Shown in pieces: positions 10,132 to 20,870 of a stretch of DNA of 64,000 nucleotides. Made by a program: the position numbers and the translations under genes. Position 1 is the stretch's first letter. Every line of letters starts with the position of its first letter. The stretch lies in the NCBI GenBank assembly GCA_000827205.1, contig KN832556.1:927198-991197 (forward strand), written 5' to 3'. The notes beneath the pieces are model-generated. The model did no database searches. It was not told the DNA's origin and saw only the letters and a list, made by a program, of their open reading frames with translations. The DNA comes from Plicaturopsis crispa FD-325 SS-3 (lineage: Eukaryota > Basidiomycota > Agaricomycetes > Amylocorticiales > Amylocorticiaceae).

Positions 10132-11424
10132 TTAATCTGAATTACATTGGGGGAGATGTACTCTGAATCGGAACGCGTTCAACTTGCGAATGTAGGGCGT
10201 GGCCGTACTGGAGCTTTCCCAAGAGTCGGCTTCGGCGTCGTTGGCCACGATCACATTCTTCTGCGCGCGGCGAGCTGTTGGGAACTGGCGAGGGCGTGGG
10301 CACGGGCCCGGCGACGGTGTGAACCCTTCGCATTTGTGGAAAATCTGACGTGCCGGCAAGGCAACGCTGCTCGCAGCGCGGGCGGGGGGCTACCAACGGC
10401 GTGATTTCACGGGTGTTAGTAGTTGTACGTTCATCAGCGCATGACTCACGGTAGCGGGTCCGGACAACTTGCCGTAAGCTGTACATTGAGATGCGAGGAT
10501 GCGATAGGAGGGGCAGCCGAGCTTGTGCACGGGATCGATACCTCGTCCACATAGTGCGGGTACACGGAGGGAGTAGCATGGACAACGATGATATGAGAAA
10601 TGGTAGCGACAGAAATGACAGCGACTTACCTCAAGGCCAAATACGGAGTCACCAGACTTNNNNNNNNNNNNNNNNNNNNNNNNNNNNNNNNNNNNNNNNN
10701 NNNNNNNNNNNNNNNNNNNNNNNNNNNNNNNNNNNNNNNNNNNNNNNNNNNNNNNNNNNNNNNNNNNNNNNNNNNNNNNNNNNNNNNNNNNNNNNNNNNN
10801 NNNNNNNNNNNNNNNNNNNNNNNNNNNNNNNNNNNNNNNNNNNNNNNNNNNNNNNNNNNNNNNNNNNNNNNNNNNNNNNNNNNNNNNNNNNNNNNNNNNN
10901 NNNNNNNNNNNNNNNNNNNNNNNNNNNNNNNNNNNNNNNNNNNNNNNNNNNNNNNNNNNNNNNNNNNNNNNNNNNNNNNNNNNNNNNNNNNNNNNNNNNN
11001 NNNNNNNNNNNNNNNNNNNNNNNNNNNNNNNNNNNNNNNNNNNNNNNNNNNNNNNNNNNNNNNNNNNNNNNNNNNNNNNNNNNNNNNNNNNNNNNNNNNN
11101 NNNNNNNNNNNNNNNNNNNNNNNNNNNNNNNNNNNNNNNNNNNNNNNNCTGCCCACAGGCTGAGTACGCGTCGCGGCGTGCAATATGATGTTTTGCTTCG
11201 CTGCGTCGGAGGCGCCGTTCGAAGTGCCAGCTGGCAACGACATGGCCCCTTCCGGGTGCATCCCAGGCTGCACGTATTTGGAGTGCATCGACAGATCGGG
11301 TTGTCGTCAAGCCTGTGCGGTAGTACCTGTGCGCGTCGGATACCCGAACTTGAAAAGAGTGTTTAAAGAGCGTGCAACGTGCAACATTTGTTTGAAAAGT
11401 AGGTGAGTGATCCAGCGGTGACAA
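10132..11424 (-). CDS. Possible interrupted coding region inside the inverted-repeat element
   Basis: Tentative. The minus strand has frames on both sides of the N gap. On the right, 11288 starts MHSKYVQPGMHPEGAMSLPA and stays open to the gap (an overlapping frame from 11424 is also open). On the left, KSGDSVFGLE is followed by a GTAAGT donor. Then comes a block containing KLGCPSYRILASQCTAYGKL, a GTGAGT...TACTAAC...TAG intron at about 10403-10462, and a last exon with ARQIFHKCEGFTPSPGPC ending at 10132. The strong splice signals suggest a real transcript, but I recognise no family and cannot tell whether it belongs to the element or to a host gene trapped in it. About a third of the sequence is missing in the gap. 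Confidence 0.3.
10660..11148. other. Assembly gap (489 N)
   Basis: Run of N inside the inverted-repeat element. Its size may be an estimate, so the element length and any encoded protein are unknown. Confidence 1.
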
Positions 11425-11461
11425 GGGTCACAGAAGGTGACGGAAGGTAACAAAATACCTT

Positions 11462-11595
11462 GTTTTGGGAGCGTGATACCCCTGACGTGACCTGCACGGG
11501 GGTGTCTCTTACACAGTGCACCAGACGTTGTAGGAGGTTCTGTGTCTTGGGTTTTGAAACTCCGAAAACGGCTGGATCCGAGACTACCCGCGCGG
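11462..11595 (-). repeat. Right terminal inverted repeat
   Basis: Right arm, outer end CCGCGCGG at 11588-11595, inverted copy of 9930-10062. Confidence 0.85.
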
Positions 11596-11978
11596 GGCCA
11601 TGTGGAATCTGGATCAGGAATCAGGATCGCGCTTCGACGCAAATTGGCCCAGTTCGGATCTGCATCAAAAGGTCGCTTGATTGACGGGCGGGAGAGTTTG
11701 ATGGGTCGAGCTGGAGGTTCGATAGGTATAAACTCTGCTGCAGTGTAGAGGGCGTGTCGGGACATGGCATATATACATGAGAGGTATGGTCTACTCCAGG
11801 AACTTACAGGGTCAACATTGGGGCCATTGTCACGATTTATGAAGATTGGATTCAGAGAATGTCGCATCTTATTCTGAGTAGCCCTGAACGTCGTGGCATG
11901 ATTGCCCTAAGCGCGGGGAACTTGCTGGAGCTCGAAGTCCTAATTCCATTGACATGCAGCGGCCCAACACGTATGCGC
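11596..11978. other. Intergenic between element and BTB gene
   Basis: About 380 bp downstream of the minus-strand BTB gene. No conserved frame or RNA gene seen. It should contain the BTB transcript 3' end. Confidence 0.5.
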
Positions 11979-13224
11979 TCATCCCCAGTGCGGCACCTCC
12001 ACCCCAAACCACTGCGGCAGCCTCGCCCAAAAGTCCTCCCTCGCCGCATCCACCACAGACCCAAACTCCGCCCTGCACGCCTCGCACGCGCGCACCGCCG
12101 CCCGATTCTCGCCCCCGGGCACATCGTCGCGCGTCTGCATCAGCTCCGCCTCCGCGATCGCATACAGCGGGTCCGAGTTGCGGTTGCACACGATGCCGTT
12201 CACGTCGCGCAGGATCTCGAACGTCACGCTTTCGAACGCGACCTGGCACGCGCGGCGCTCCGCCGGCGAGGGCTTGTCGCGGTTGAGGCACCATTCGGCG
12301 GGCGCGCGGCCCTCGAGCTCGTTCACGATGAAGGTGGAGAGGAAGCGGGAGGTGTGCTCGCGCCCGCGGAGGAGGTTGAGGAGGTCGTCGTTTGCGAGAT
12401 GGTGGATCCCGGAGCCGTCGGTGCTTGTGTATCCTAAGGCGGCATCGCTAGGCAGGCAGCGCGACAAATCGTAGAAGGCAGAAGGCAGTAATTCCGGTGC
12501 GTCGACGTCCCGAGCTAGTTGAATCACCAAGCTATACGCACTTTCAGAATGTAGACGACATAGTCTGCCCGCGATCGGACGTACATGGGATGAGGATGGG
12601 CTTGCCGAGGTGCGTAGACGCCCGCCGAATCGGTTGCTTTCGTTTCTCTTGATTCCCAGAGCGAGATAGTAGATGGCCAGATCAGAGACAGTCCACGAAG
12701 AGCTTCACCACGCAGCCTCATAACGCGGTATTTCGTGAACATGCGGAGCAGACCAGAGACCAGAGAGATATCACTGCCATCGTACGCCAGAGAAGAACTG
12801 CGAGAGTTTAACGGGCAAACGCGTCGGCAAGTCTAGGCAATACGTACATGCCATCGTACAGAGCCTGTAAGAAGTGCTTCATGTCGTCCGGCGCGTCTTG
12901 GAGTTGCAGTACGGGCTGGCCCTCGAGGCGCCTAGCCGCCGTGTCGAGGTTGAGATCAGCAAGCAGGCCTTCCAGGACCGTAGAATGGCGACAGAGCAGT
13001 CCTTGATGCACCAGAAAGTAGAACCCGCCGGTGAGGATTGCGACATTTCCGTCGTTGAAGCAGATATCAGGGTGGCGGCCTGGCGGGAGACTTGCGGCAG
13101 CGGGGTCCTCGAGCAGGATGGAATGCCGGTTCGTACTAAAGTCGTTCCCAATCGCCGGCGCAGTGGGGGTCATGATAGAATTCGTCCGTCGGCGAGTAGT
13201 CGTCGTTGGCGTTTGAGCGGCCAT
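11979..13224 (-). CDS. BTB/POZ domain protein (agaricomycete family)
   Basis: Likely protein-protein interaction factor; some BTB proteins recruit targets to Cullin-3 ligases, but no such role is shown here. Three exons fit exactly: 13224-12848, 12797-12585 and 12531-11979, giving 380 residues. Exon 1 holds the BTB core: HPDICFNDGNVAILTGGFYF, LVHQGLLCRHSTVLEGLL and DAPDDMKHFLQALYDGM. Exon 2 gives LVSGLLRMFTKYRVMRLRGE, the usual post-BTB helices. Exon 3 has the family block VIQLARDVDAPELLPSAFYD, LRGREHTSRF, NGIVCNRNSDPLY and CRAEFGSVVDAAREDFW. Divergent from the RGG gene with 234 bp between starts. Confidence 0.85.
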
Positions 13225-13458
13225 GTTTGGAGACTTGGAGAAGGTTGCAGCAGTTCTGAGATGTTAGAAGTTGGACGTTGAAGAGCAGCGGAAAGTCGTG
13301 ATCGTGTCGAACCTGGGGTAATAAATTGACTTGGCCAATAACTGACCGTGGGAACCTTGTCTCGATCGAGCCTGCAAAAAATATGGCCGAGCTCTGCGCC
13401 CCGCGTCGCTCGTCCGTCACTCCCTCGCCCCAACCTCTCCCTCTTTTCCACACCCACC
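13225..13458. promoter_or_regulatory. Shared divergent promoter, BTB gene / RGG gene
   Basis: Only 234 bp separate the two ATGs, so both promoters must share this interval. A CT-rich run (CCCTCGCCCCAACCTCTCCC) precedes the RGG start. No clear TATA box. Confidence 0.6.
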
Positions 13459-15568
13459 ATGGTCGAACTCACCCCAAACCGCATCGTCCCCGGCGCACCC
13501 CCGCCCAAGCCCTTGTCCAAAACACAAAAGAAAAAGCGCAAGGCCAAGGCAAAGTCCTCCGAGCCAGGCGAGGACTCCCCCACCACGCCCATCGCAGACT
13601 CCGCGGCCGCAGCGCTCGTCGACAAGGCCCCAGAGGCGTCCGACATCGCCGAGGGCGCAGTGGCGCCCGAGCTCGTCGCGCAGCCCGAGGAGGCGAAGGA
13701 GGAGCCGCTATTGGTCCTGCCCGACGAGGAGTCCACGAACCAGAAGCGCAGCCCCATCGTCGAGGTGGTGCACAAGCGCCTCAAGGCGACTGGCCGCAAA
13801 ATCGTACGCGTCGCTCGTTTCTTGATACTGCTCGCTGGTGTGTCTGACTGCCTGTGATACCCGTATCGCTTTTTTCTCGCGCACCGTGTAGTCGCGGATA
13901 GCGACGTACGCGTCGACGGACCCTAAAGACCTGAACGAAGACCAGCTCCGCACCTTGAAAACGCTCCCTACGTTGGAGACGATCCACAAGGAGCTGGAGG
14001 AGGTCAAGAAGGCAATCGAGGTACGTGCCCTCTTTTTTGCCGACGTGGTGTGGGAATGCTCACGAGTCGACAGGTTCGCGAGGCCGAGCAGGTGCACGAG
14101 AAAGCTGCAAAACGGCTCGCGCAAGCCAAGGCCGAGAAGGAGCGGTCAGCACAAGCAGTTGCCGCCGCAGAGGTAAGTTGTGCGCTCTGTCCTTGACGAT
14201 TTTCTACTTATGCGCGTCATCAGAGCGCGAGCATCACCAAAACGTCCAACCTCCTCAGCTTCCTCCGTGTTCACTCTGCTCTCATTAATGGGCACCCCTC
14301 GATTCTGTCCCTCTCTCTCAGTGAATCCGAGGCCACTGCCATAGTTGCAGTAACGGATATCCTTCTCGGCGAGGAAGAGGAGAGCAAAACTGGTGTCGTG
14401 ACTGGTTTCTTCACTGGCGAGGGAGAAATTCACGGCATACCTTGTAAGTTAACTCCTCTACTTTCTTTTATCACCCTCTTACAGAGTCTTTTGCAGACAC
14501 CCGTCTATCCGAAATCACACATACATATCTCAACCCACCCGCAGTCGCAGCATCCGTACAAGAGGAGCAGCCCGACGAAGTCGAAGTCGAGACCGCCAAC
14601 GGCGACGTCCCCGTAGTCGGCGTCCCCGAACCCGTCGCCGCCGCAGCCGTCACTTCGGGCGGTTTCCAATTCATGCAGAGTAGCGAGCTCGAGACGCCCT
14701 CGTTTGAAGAGGGCACCGAATGGGTGGAGCGCAGCGATGCCGCCGGCCACGAGGAGGAAGTTCCCGAGGCCGTCGAGCCCGTCGTCGCTCCTCAAGAACC
14801 TATCGTCAATGGCATTGGCCATGTCGAGGCACCTGCCCCTGCACCCGAAGTGAGTCCACTCTCCGTATATATACACATGCATCAAGTACTGGTACTAAAG
14901 ACAAGTCGACAGGTCCCCGCAGCGTCCATCGACTGGGCAGACGACGAAGGCAGCGGCCTCCCGCCCATCGCAGGCCTCCAAGCCAAGTTCGGAGCCTCAG
15001 GCTCCGCAACACCAGACGCCGAGCCCGCCGCTGCCGAGCCCACCCCAGAGGAGGCCGCAGCACCCGAAGTGCCAGAGCCCGCCGCTGTGAACGGTGCCGC
15101 ACCGTCGGACCCGCCCGCAGAAGAGGACGACGGCTTCGTGCAGGCAAGGCCAGTGCGGGGCGGTCGTGGACGGGGCGGCCCGCGTGGCGGATTCCGCGGT
15201 GGGGAGCGTGGTGGCTTCCGTGGCGGTGACCGGGGTGGTTTCCGCGGCGGGGATCGTGGTGGATTCCGCGGTGGCGAGCGCGGGGCGTACCGTGGCGGAG
15301 AGCGCGGTGGCTTCCGCGGGGGGGAGCGCGGGGAGCGGGGCGCATTCCGCGGCGGTGACCGTGGCCATGGCGAGCGCGGCGGTTTTGGTGGCGGGGAACG
15401 CGGTCTGCGCGGCGGGTTCAGAGGTACGCAATAATAGCCCTGCGTTGCGAATGTTTCCTAATACTGTGTGCAGGATCCCGCGGTGGCGGCTCGAGTGGGG
15501 AGTGGCGAACAGAAGGCGGAGAAGGCCGTGGGCGCGGTGGGAGAGGGCGCGGGCGTGGTGGTGAGTAG
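13459..15568 (+). CDS. RGG-box protein with basic N-terminus and coiled-coil
   Basis: Probable RNA-binding protein. The ATG at 13459 lies in CCCACCATGG, a strong start context. The N-terminus is Pro-rich then basic (KTQKKKRKAKAK), followed by an acidic Ala/Glu stretch. Exons 2-3 form a likely coiled coil (TIHKELEEVKKAIE, KRLAQAKAEKERSAQ). A folded segment follows with NLLSFLRVHSALINGHPSI and VTDILLGEEEESKTGVV. Later regions are acidic and Pro/Ala-rich. The C-terminus (about 15150-15440) is a run of RGG/FRGG repeats (GGFRGGERGGFRGGDRGG and so on). The last intron, at about 15423-15472, joins to a Gly/Arg end with stop at 15566. The plan of coiled coil, then acidic linker, then RGG recalls stress-granule proteins such as Caprin, but that is only architectural. 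Seven or so exons. Confidence 0.75.
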
Positions 15569-17385
15569 TGCCTCCATTGAGCAGCGGTTGCCTTGCTGAC
15601 CGGACCGGGCGAGCAGGTTTCCAAGACGTTCGTGTTGGGGAGACCGCGACTGCATGAGAGCACTGCGACTGCATGAGAGCAGTGGGCGCTTGAGCACTGA
15701 GCAGATGTTGCGTGCTGGGGTTTGGTGAGATAGGTTGTATGAAAAGACCCGTGTCGGGGAGCGGGGGAGGGTCATTGATTTGTCTGTCTATATCTTCTTG
15801 AGTCTATCGTTTGCTTTGCATATCGTGCATTTTATTTACTTTGTTGAATCAACATTTCTTTCTTTTGCTGTCCGTTTGTGCTGCGACTAGCAGTGACCCG
15901 TGCTACGCACAGGATTTTACGCAGATGTACAGCTGCGTGGAGTATTCCAGGTATTCACACTTCAAACTCTGAGTAACAGTATTTTCGGTCATGCCGTGAA
16001 GGTCAGTCTATTGAAGGCGCCCTTCCCCGCCAACCTTCGGTTGGGCGGCTCAGGGCCTGCTGTACTGATGAGCTCAGGATGTGCTTATAACAGCTTGAAG
16101 CAGTGTCTACTAACGTCCACACCCATCTTGCATGGGCATGTTAGTACAGACCCGGCCCGTGGACTTGTTATCCTACTACCCGTACCCGTCACTGCATTTC
16201 TCCAGTGGTTTCTTCTGCCTGAAAATATTGCTTCGTGCTTGCTTGTGCGCAATTAAAGTTGCCGGTGCATCACTGTAGCTTCAATTATATCCGTGACATC
16301 CAGTAAGTCAAGTACCTTTGTTTCTATCTACTTAAGAAAGCGGCCAGTGCACCCGTGCATTACTTACACCTATCACTTGCTACACCTGTCACTTGCCTGT
16401 CTTGCTCGTCGCTCGTTGCCCGTTGTAATTTATAAGTAAATATGTCGCGAGCTTCCGGGCATGGGTGGCTATTCTGGTCCTGTGCTGTTCAAGCGGCCGT
16501 AGAGCACGCGCAATTGTGGTCGGAGTACACACGTAGTATTTTCCCTGTCCCGAGAGAGTCCAGTATCCTCATGAATGAATCAGCTGGCGGACGGCCAGGG
16601 TGCGAGACGAAAGAGTTGAACATTGAATATTGAACGTCGAATGGCCGGTTGCACGACTGACCGGTTTCCGGATCTGTGTTGGACTGTTTGGCGAATCCGC
16701 GTCGGTTTGTCGTCAGCCAATCAGGTTGTCTTTTTGTCTTGTCTTTTTGTCTTTGTCCACCCAGGTCTTTTGTATTCTAGGATGTATTGGGGACGCTGCC
16801 TATGGCCGACCGCGACGCGTCGGCATCGCGCTCGTCGGCGCTTCGATAGGGCGGACCTTGTCAAGCGGATGTGTTCGCCCGCGCTTTTCGGGGACAATAC
16901 CGCTTGTTACCCTCGCGATTCATCTTGATCACCGGATCCTGCCTTGGCAATTTTCGCGCCACCACTTTCTGGCAGGCAATTCGCAAGTGTGCAAGAAAGT
17001 CAAGCAAAATTGCCAAGTCTTGCTCAAGGACATTGCAGTGATAGACATGTAGAGTATTTACCGTAACGCAGATGCAAAGTGCCAGCATTTCCGTGAGCTT
17101 CGCCGCCGGTGAACGGTCCACGGGGTGATAATCTGTTGAAATTGATCGAGATTGAAAGACGCGCCGAGTGGGCGGAGACTCTAATTTTCCTGGCCGGACG
17201 TCGAGTGGGCGCTGTTATTCGCCTGTCCGTGTTCCTGTCACAGCCCTCTCCTGCCATAAGCCTCCCCCCATCTTCACAAAATAATTGTGGCCTCAGTCTC
17301 TGACCCTGGTGGTCTTCTCGTCTTGGTTTGAACCGTGCCAGAGGCCAGCCCAGCATCCCGCCTACACTAGCTACTCCCCACCGCG
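15569..17385. other. 1.8-kb intergenic region without a supported gene
   Basis: Several ATG frames of 60-140 codons exist, but none shows introns, conserved motifs or coding-like composition. Structures seen: a near-perfect hairpin CCCGCCAACC-TTC-GGTTGGGCGG at about 16026; the motif CAGTG(A/CA)CCCGTGC at 15892 and again at 16339; and inverted arms CTTGGCAATTTT (16943-16954) and AAAATTGCCAAG (17006-17017). It probably contains old transposon debris and the promoter of the gene at 17386. Confidence 0.5.
16943..17017. repeat. 12-bp inverted repeat, 51-nt spacer
   Basis: Perfect arms CTTGGCAATTTT and AAAATTGCCAAG. No associated gene; it could be a hairpin or the remnant of a small element. Confidence 0.7.
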
Positions 17386-19300
17386 ATGCCCCAGTTCAAC
17401 ACCACCATCGACGATATCAGTCCTTTCATCAACTACGCTCCTGCCGCCGCCTGGAGGCCGGGAACACTGGCGTCCGATCCATCCGCTTTACAGTATGTCC
17501 CTCTGCCGCCCGTGAAGCCCGCAGACCACTCGCCTGACGGGGCTACTCACTCCTTCGCAGATACTCTAATGGAGGAACTTTTACGCTAACGCAGACGTAC
17601 GGCGCGACCGCGTCGTTCTCGTTCAACGGGACCGCGGTGTGGGTGTTCGGCGCCAAGCGCTTCAACCACGGGCCCTACAATGTGACGCTCGACAGCGAGA
17701 CCATGATCACGCTCAACGGACATGCGTCGCCGGACGTCTTCCAGACGCCGCTGTTCGCCTCGGGCACGATGAAGCAGGGCCTCCACCACGTCACCATCGC
17801 CAACGCCTTCACTGATAATGCTGCAAATTTTATTGACATCGATTATGTGCGTGCTGCATCGCCGTTTCATGCGCAACGGGGACGCTTAACGGGGATCATT
17901 TCAACTTTCATCAGATCACTTGGACGAGCGACATTGGCACGGATACGGAGAACATCAGTGGCACGACGGTGCAAGACACGGACGGGAGCTTCAGCTACCA
18001 GCCCGCACTGGCGTGGAGCACGAGCCCGCCGAGCGTGGGCAGCTACAGCGGTGGCTCCGGGCAGTGCGTACTCTCCTGTCTATTTAGCTCGATGCGGTGC
18101 GCTGACGAATGCGGTGGTGCAGTGGCACATTTACGGATCAAGCGTCCGTGTCGTACGCCTTCACGGGCGATGCGGTGTCGATCTTCGGCACCGTGGGCCC
18201 GCAGAATGGCAACTACTCCGTCACCATCGACCAGTCTCCGAGCGTCATGTACAATGCCACGCGGACGAACCTGATATCCCAGGTGCTCATATACTATGCA
18301 GACAATCTAGGCCCCGGGAAGCACAACGTCACGCTCACGAACAAGCCGTCGTCCGCGAACCAGGGGCTCAATATCGACTATGCCGTTGTGTCCACTGTGC
18401 CATCTGTTAAGTGCGTGTCCAATTCGCACATACGCTGATAATCGCTGACCTGTTGCTCACAGTGACCCATCAAAATCTAAATCCAAAGGGTAAGGGACAT
18501 CTATCACGCAACAAAACGTATGTGCTAACCTCGCCCGCCACAGGATAAGCGGCGGCGCCATCGGCGGCATCGTCACCGGCGTCGTTGTCCTCCTCCTCCT
18601 CGCGCTCATCCTCTTCCGCGCCCTCCGCCGGCGCCGGCAAAACGCCTACTACGCCGGCGGCGAGAAGACCGAGATCCTCGGCGGCGGCACGCCCACGCCC
18701 TACCACGTCAATAACGCCGGTGCCTCCTCCGCCGGGCTCAACTCGTCCTACCCGCAGTCGACGTACGCGCAGAGCGGCACCGTCGCGAGCTACGCGCAGC
18801 CGGATTATGGGTACCAGGCGATGGCGCCGACGGTGCGCACGGGCGCGGGGTACCCGGTGGGCGGGTGGGGCGGCGTGCAGTCGCCGCTGTCGCCGTCGGA
18901 GTATAGCAGCAGCCACCCCGAGGATGGCCCCGTCGCGCCCGCGCCTATGCCCAATCCGCATCCCGCTGAAACCAGCGTGCGTCCTTTTTTCTCCCTCCTC
19001 TCATATCCCTCAGTTACTAAAATGTGTCTGGTTTAGTACCCGCCATCCCGCCGCCCCCTACCCCAACCGCTCTCCCTCCCGGGCGTGGCGTCGGCGTCGC
19101 AAAAGGGGCAGCCCATACGGATGGGCCCGGCGGCGCGCGAGGACCTGAGCGGCGTGCCCGCGTCCGAGCTCTCGGCGGGGCGCATGCATGTGGAGGGGCG
19201 GCCGCAGGACTTTGGGCATATCCCCGTGGACGGCGAGCAGCCGCCGCCGGATTACTCCCAGGCGACGGAGCCGTATGGCGGGAGCTCCTCTCGACGTTAG
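17386..19300 (+). CDS. Single-pass membrane protein with two beta-sandwich-like modules (copy B)
   Basis: Paralogue of the gene at 7763-9657, in opposite orientation. It starts MPQFNTTIDDISPFINYAPA at 17386, again with no signal peptide. Module 1 has ATASFSFNGTAVWVFGAKRF, NHGPYNVTLDSE and VFQTPLFASGTMKQGLHHV. Module 2 has TTVQDTDGSFSYQPALAWS, GDAVSIFGTVGPQNGNYSV and NLGPGKHNVTLTNKP, ending GLNIDYAVV. The transmembrane helix GGIVTGVVVLLLLALILF (about 18570) is followed by RALRRRRQ. The long tail is rich in Gly, Pro, Ser and Tyr and ends EPYGGSSSRR. The tail resembles copy A only in composition (both have a PPDY near the end). Introns at about 17493-17560, 17848-17913, 18063-18121, 18412-18462 and in the TM-proximal region. 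Function unknown; a cell-surface role is inferred from topology. Confidence 0.78.
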
Positions 19301-19689
19301 CCTCTAGGTTCTCGCTCGCTCTTGTCATCGCTTCACACACCCCTTCTCTCATTTCTGGTGGACGCTCTGGTTGTTTGTTTTATATGTAAGTACGCGCATT
19401 CCTGTCGTTTGTGATACTTTTCTCTCGCTTTACTTTTTCTCAATGTACGATACTACTTGCTTGAAGTTTTTGACGCGCGCGCACTGATGAATCGGCGGAG
19501 GTTATGAATTGGGGGAGGTTATGAAACGGCGGAGGGACGGAGGAGGGTCCAGCGATGCTAGCTAATTATTTTTTTGGTCCTACTTACACTACACAACGCT
19601 GCTTGCTGCTCGTTTTTGTTGGGTGAGTGTCAGTGAGTGTTTCAGCCTTCTGTCTCGTTGAGTCCACAAATATTTTTTCCGCTTCAAAG
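19301..19689. other. 3' flank of copy B
   Basis: T-rich 3' flank with short direct repeats (GGCGGAGGTTATGAA-like, about 19490-19545). No gene seen. Confidence 0.5.
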
Positions 19690-20870
19690 TACAAGGATAT
19701 CCGAACGTGTAACGACAGCAAGAGGTACAGTAAGTACGATGTGAAGTAGTACGACATCCCCGCCCAGATCGCCCGTGACGAGAAGGTGGATCTCGCCGCC
19801 ATCTCGGTCAAGGTGCACCACTACGAGACACCGGTCTGGCCGGAGATTTAAGGCAGGGAAAGACGTGCTTGTGGAGTGGCCCCACGGGCGCGATCTGGGT
19901 GAACGATTTGAGCGGGAAAAGGAGGTCAGAATCACGGTCGGCCTCCAAGTTAAGCAAGGGTACCGCAGGCGCAGGCGTTGGTTGAAAGTGATACGATTGG
20001 CAGGCAGAGTGCTTTCTCCGCGGAGCACCGTCCGGAGGTTTCAGGTATTGACAAGGGACAACGGACAGCTCGCCACGTAGGGTGAAGAGGCGCGGTCGTT
20101 AATGGGGGGGGATTGAGGTAGGGAAAGACGTTTTGTGGTGTAGTCCTGTGGGCGCAGCGTGAAGGAAGCGAGATATATTGAGCAGTTTTGAGGGAAAAGA
20201 GGGGTCTACCTCCATGCTAGGCAAGGTACAGCAGGAAGGCGAAGGTGGTCGAAAGCGGGTAGATGGACAGACAGAGTGCTTTCCACACCGAATACCGTCT
20301 AAAAAAGCTTGTGGTGCTGAAAGGGACAAGGGATAGCTCAGGGTGAAGGGGCGCGGTCGTGAAGGGGTTCCTTCATATTTCCTCGATAACAGGAACAGTA
20401 CGGAGCGAGAAGTTTGTTGCCTTGTCCTCGACAGCGACTCGGTGACCTGAGGTTTGCGTACTGGGAATCGGCAAAATAATCGAGTCGATCACTGCGAACC
20501 ATATCGCCATCCACGGGATCCAGCAGAGAGGCGCGATGCAGAGTGTGCACTGCCGAATTTTTGCGAAGCGGCCGGCTCGAGCTTTTGTGGGATCGAAAGA
20601 GTTCAAGAGACCGGTAGGGCATCCCCAGGTCTGTACTTCTAGGGTCGCAGTGTATGTCAAGAACTGGCGGTAGCGATGAACAGATGTTGGAGCCGGCTTT
20701 ATACCTCGGCTTCAACGGCAAAAGTCATGAGGTCCAACCGCTCGGGGTCATGGGCAGTTGTGAGGAATCGCCAGAGGTGCCGAAGGTACTATAGAAATCC
20801 AGGCATCGTGTGTGGCGTATCGTTTTGCTTATATTCCAACAGTTCCTGCAAGTCAAAGTAGGAAGCCCTC
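19690..20870 (+). pseudogene. Decayed GAL80-like (Gfo/Idh/MocA) oxidoreductase gene with internal tandem duplication
   Basis: The plus strand matches the protein of the intact gene at 54739-55965 in order but in shifting frames with stops. RDEKVDLAAISVKVHHYETP (about 19775) parallels the Rossmann-side block ARDTNVDLVVVSVKVPHHKE. Next comes a degraded AGKDVFVEWPLARDL region. GKIIESITANHIAIHGIQQ (about 20470) parallels DKTIEQTTADHIAIHGILQ, and EPALYLGFNG (about 20690) parallels HEPTLYLNGE. The segment at about 19840-20100 recurs in tandem at about 20105-20370 (shared GCAGGGAAAGACGT / GTAGGGAAAGACGT, CAGAGTGCTTTC, GGCGCGGTCGT), both copies worn. There are multiple breaks, so no protein is expected. 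A third, shorter similarity (RHRV...) may end it near 20870. Confidence 0.75.
19840..20370 (+). repeat. Degenerate ~265-bp tandem duplication inside the GAL80-like pseudogene
   Basis: Two head-to-tail copies, about 19840-20100 and 20105-20370, share many blocks of 10-14 bases in the same order with numerous substitutions and small indels between them. The duplication therefore happened long ago and probably after function was lost. Confidence 0.7.

Larger units (their letters stand above)
9930..11595. mobile_element. Putative DNA transposon with ~133-bp terminal inverted repeats, partly an assembly gap
   Basis: 9930-10062 and 11462-11595 are inverted copies of the same sequence, each ending outside in CCGCGCGG and inside in GTTTTGGGAGCGTG. 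By eye they differ at only about 6-8 of 133 positions, which suggests a recent insertion or conversion between arms. Similarity weakens further inward. The element is about 1.67 kb, 489 of it N. No target-site duplication was obvious outside the arms, so class is undecided. Minus-strand reading frames inside could be part of an element gene. A fold-back element or an inverted duplication without transposition are alternatives. Confidence 0.6.

Noticed and set aside
15900-17052. Small secreted protein genes in frames of 101-140 codons
   Set aside because: Frames overlap, lack consistent signal peptides, and have intergenic composition.
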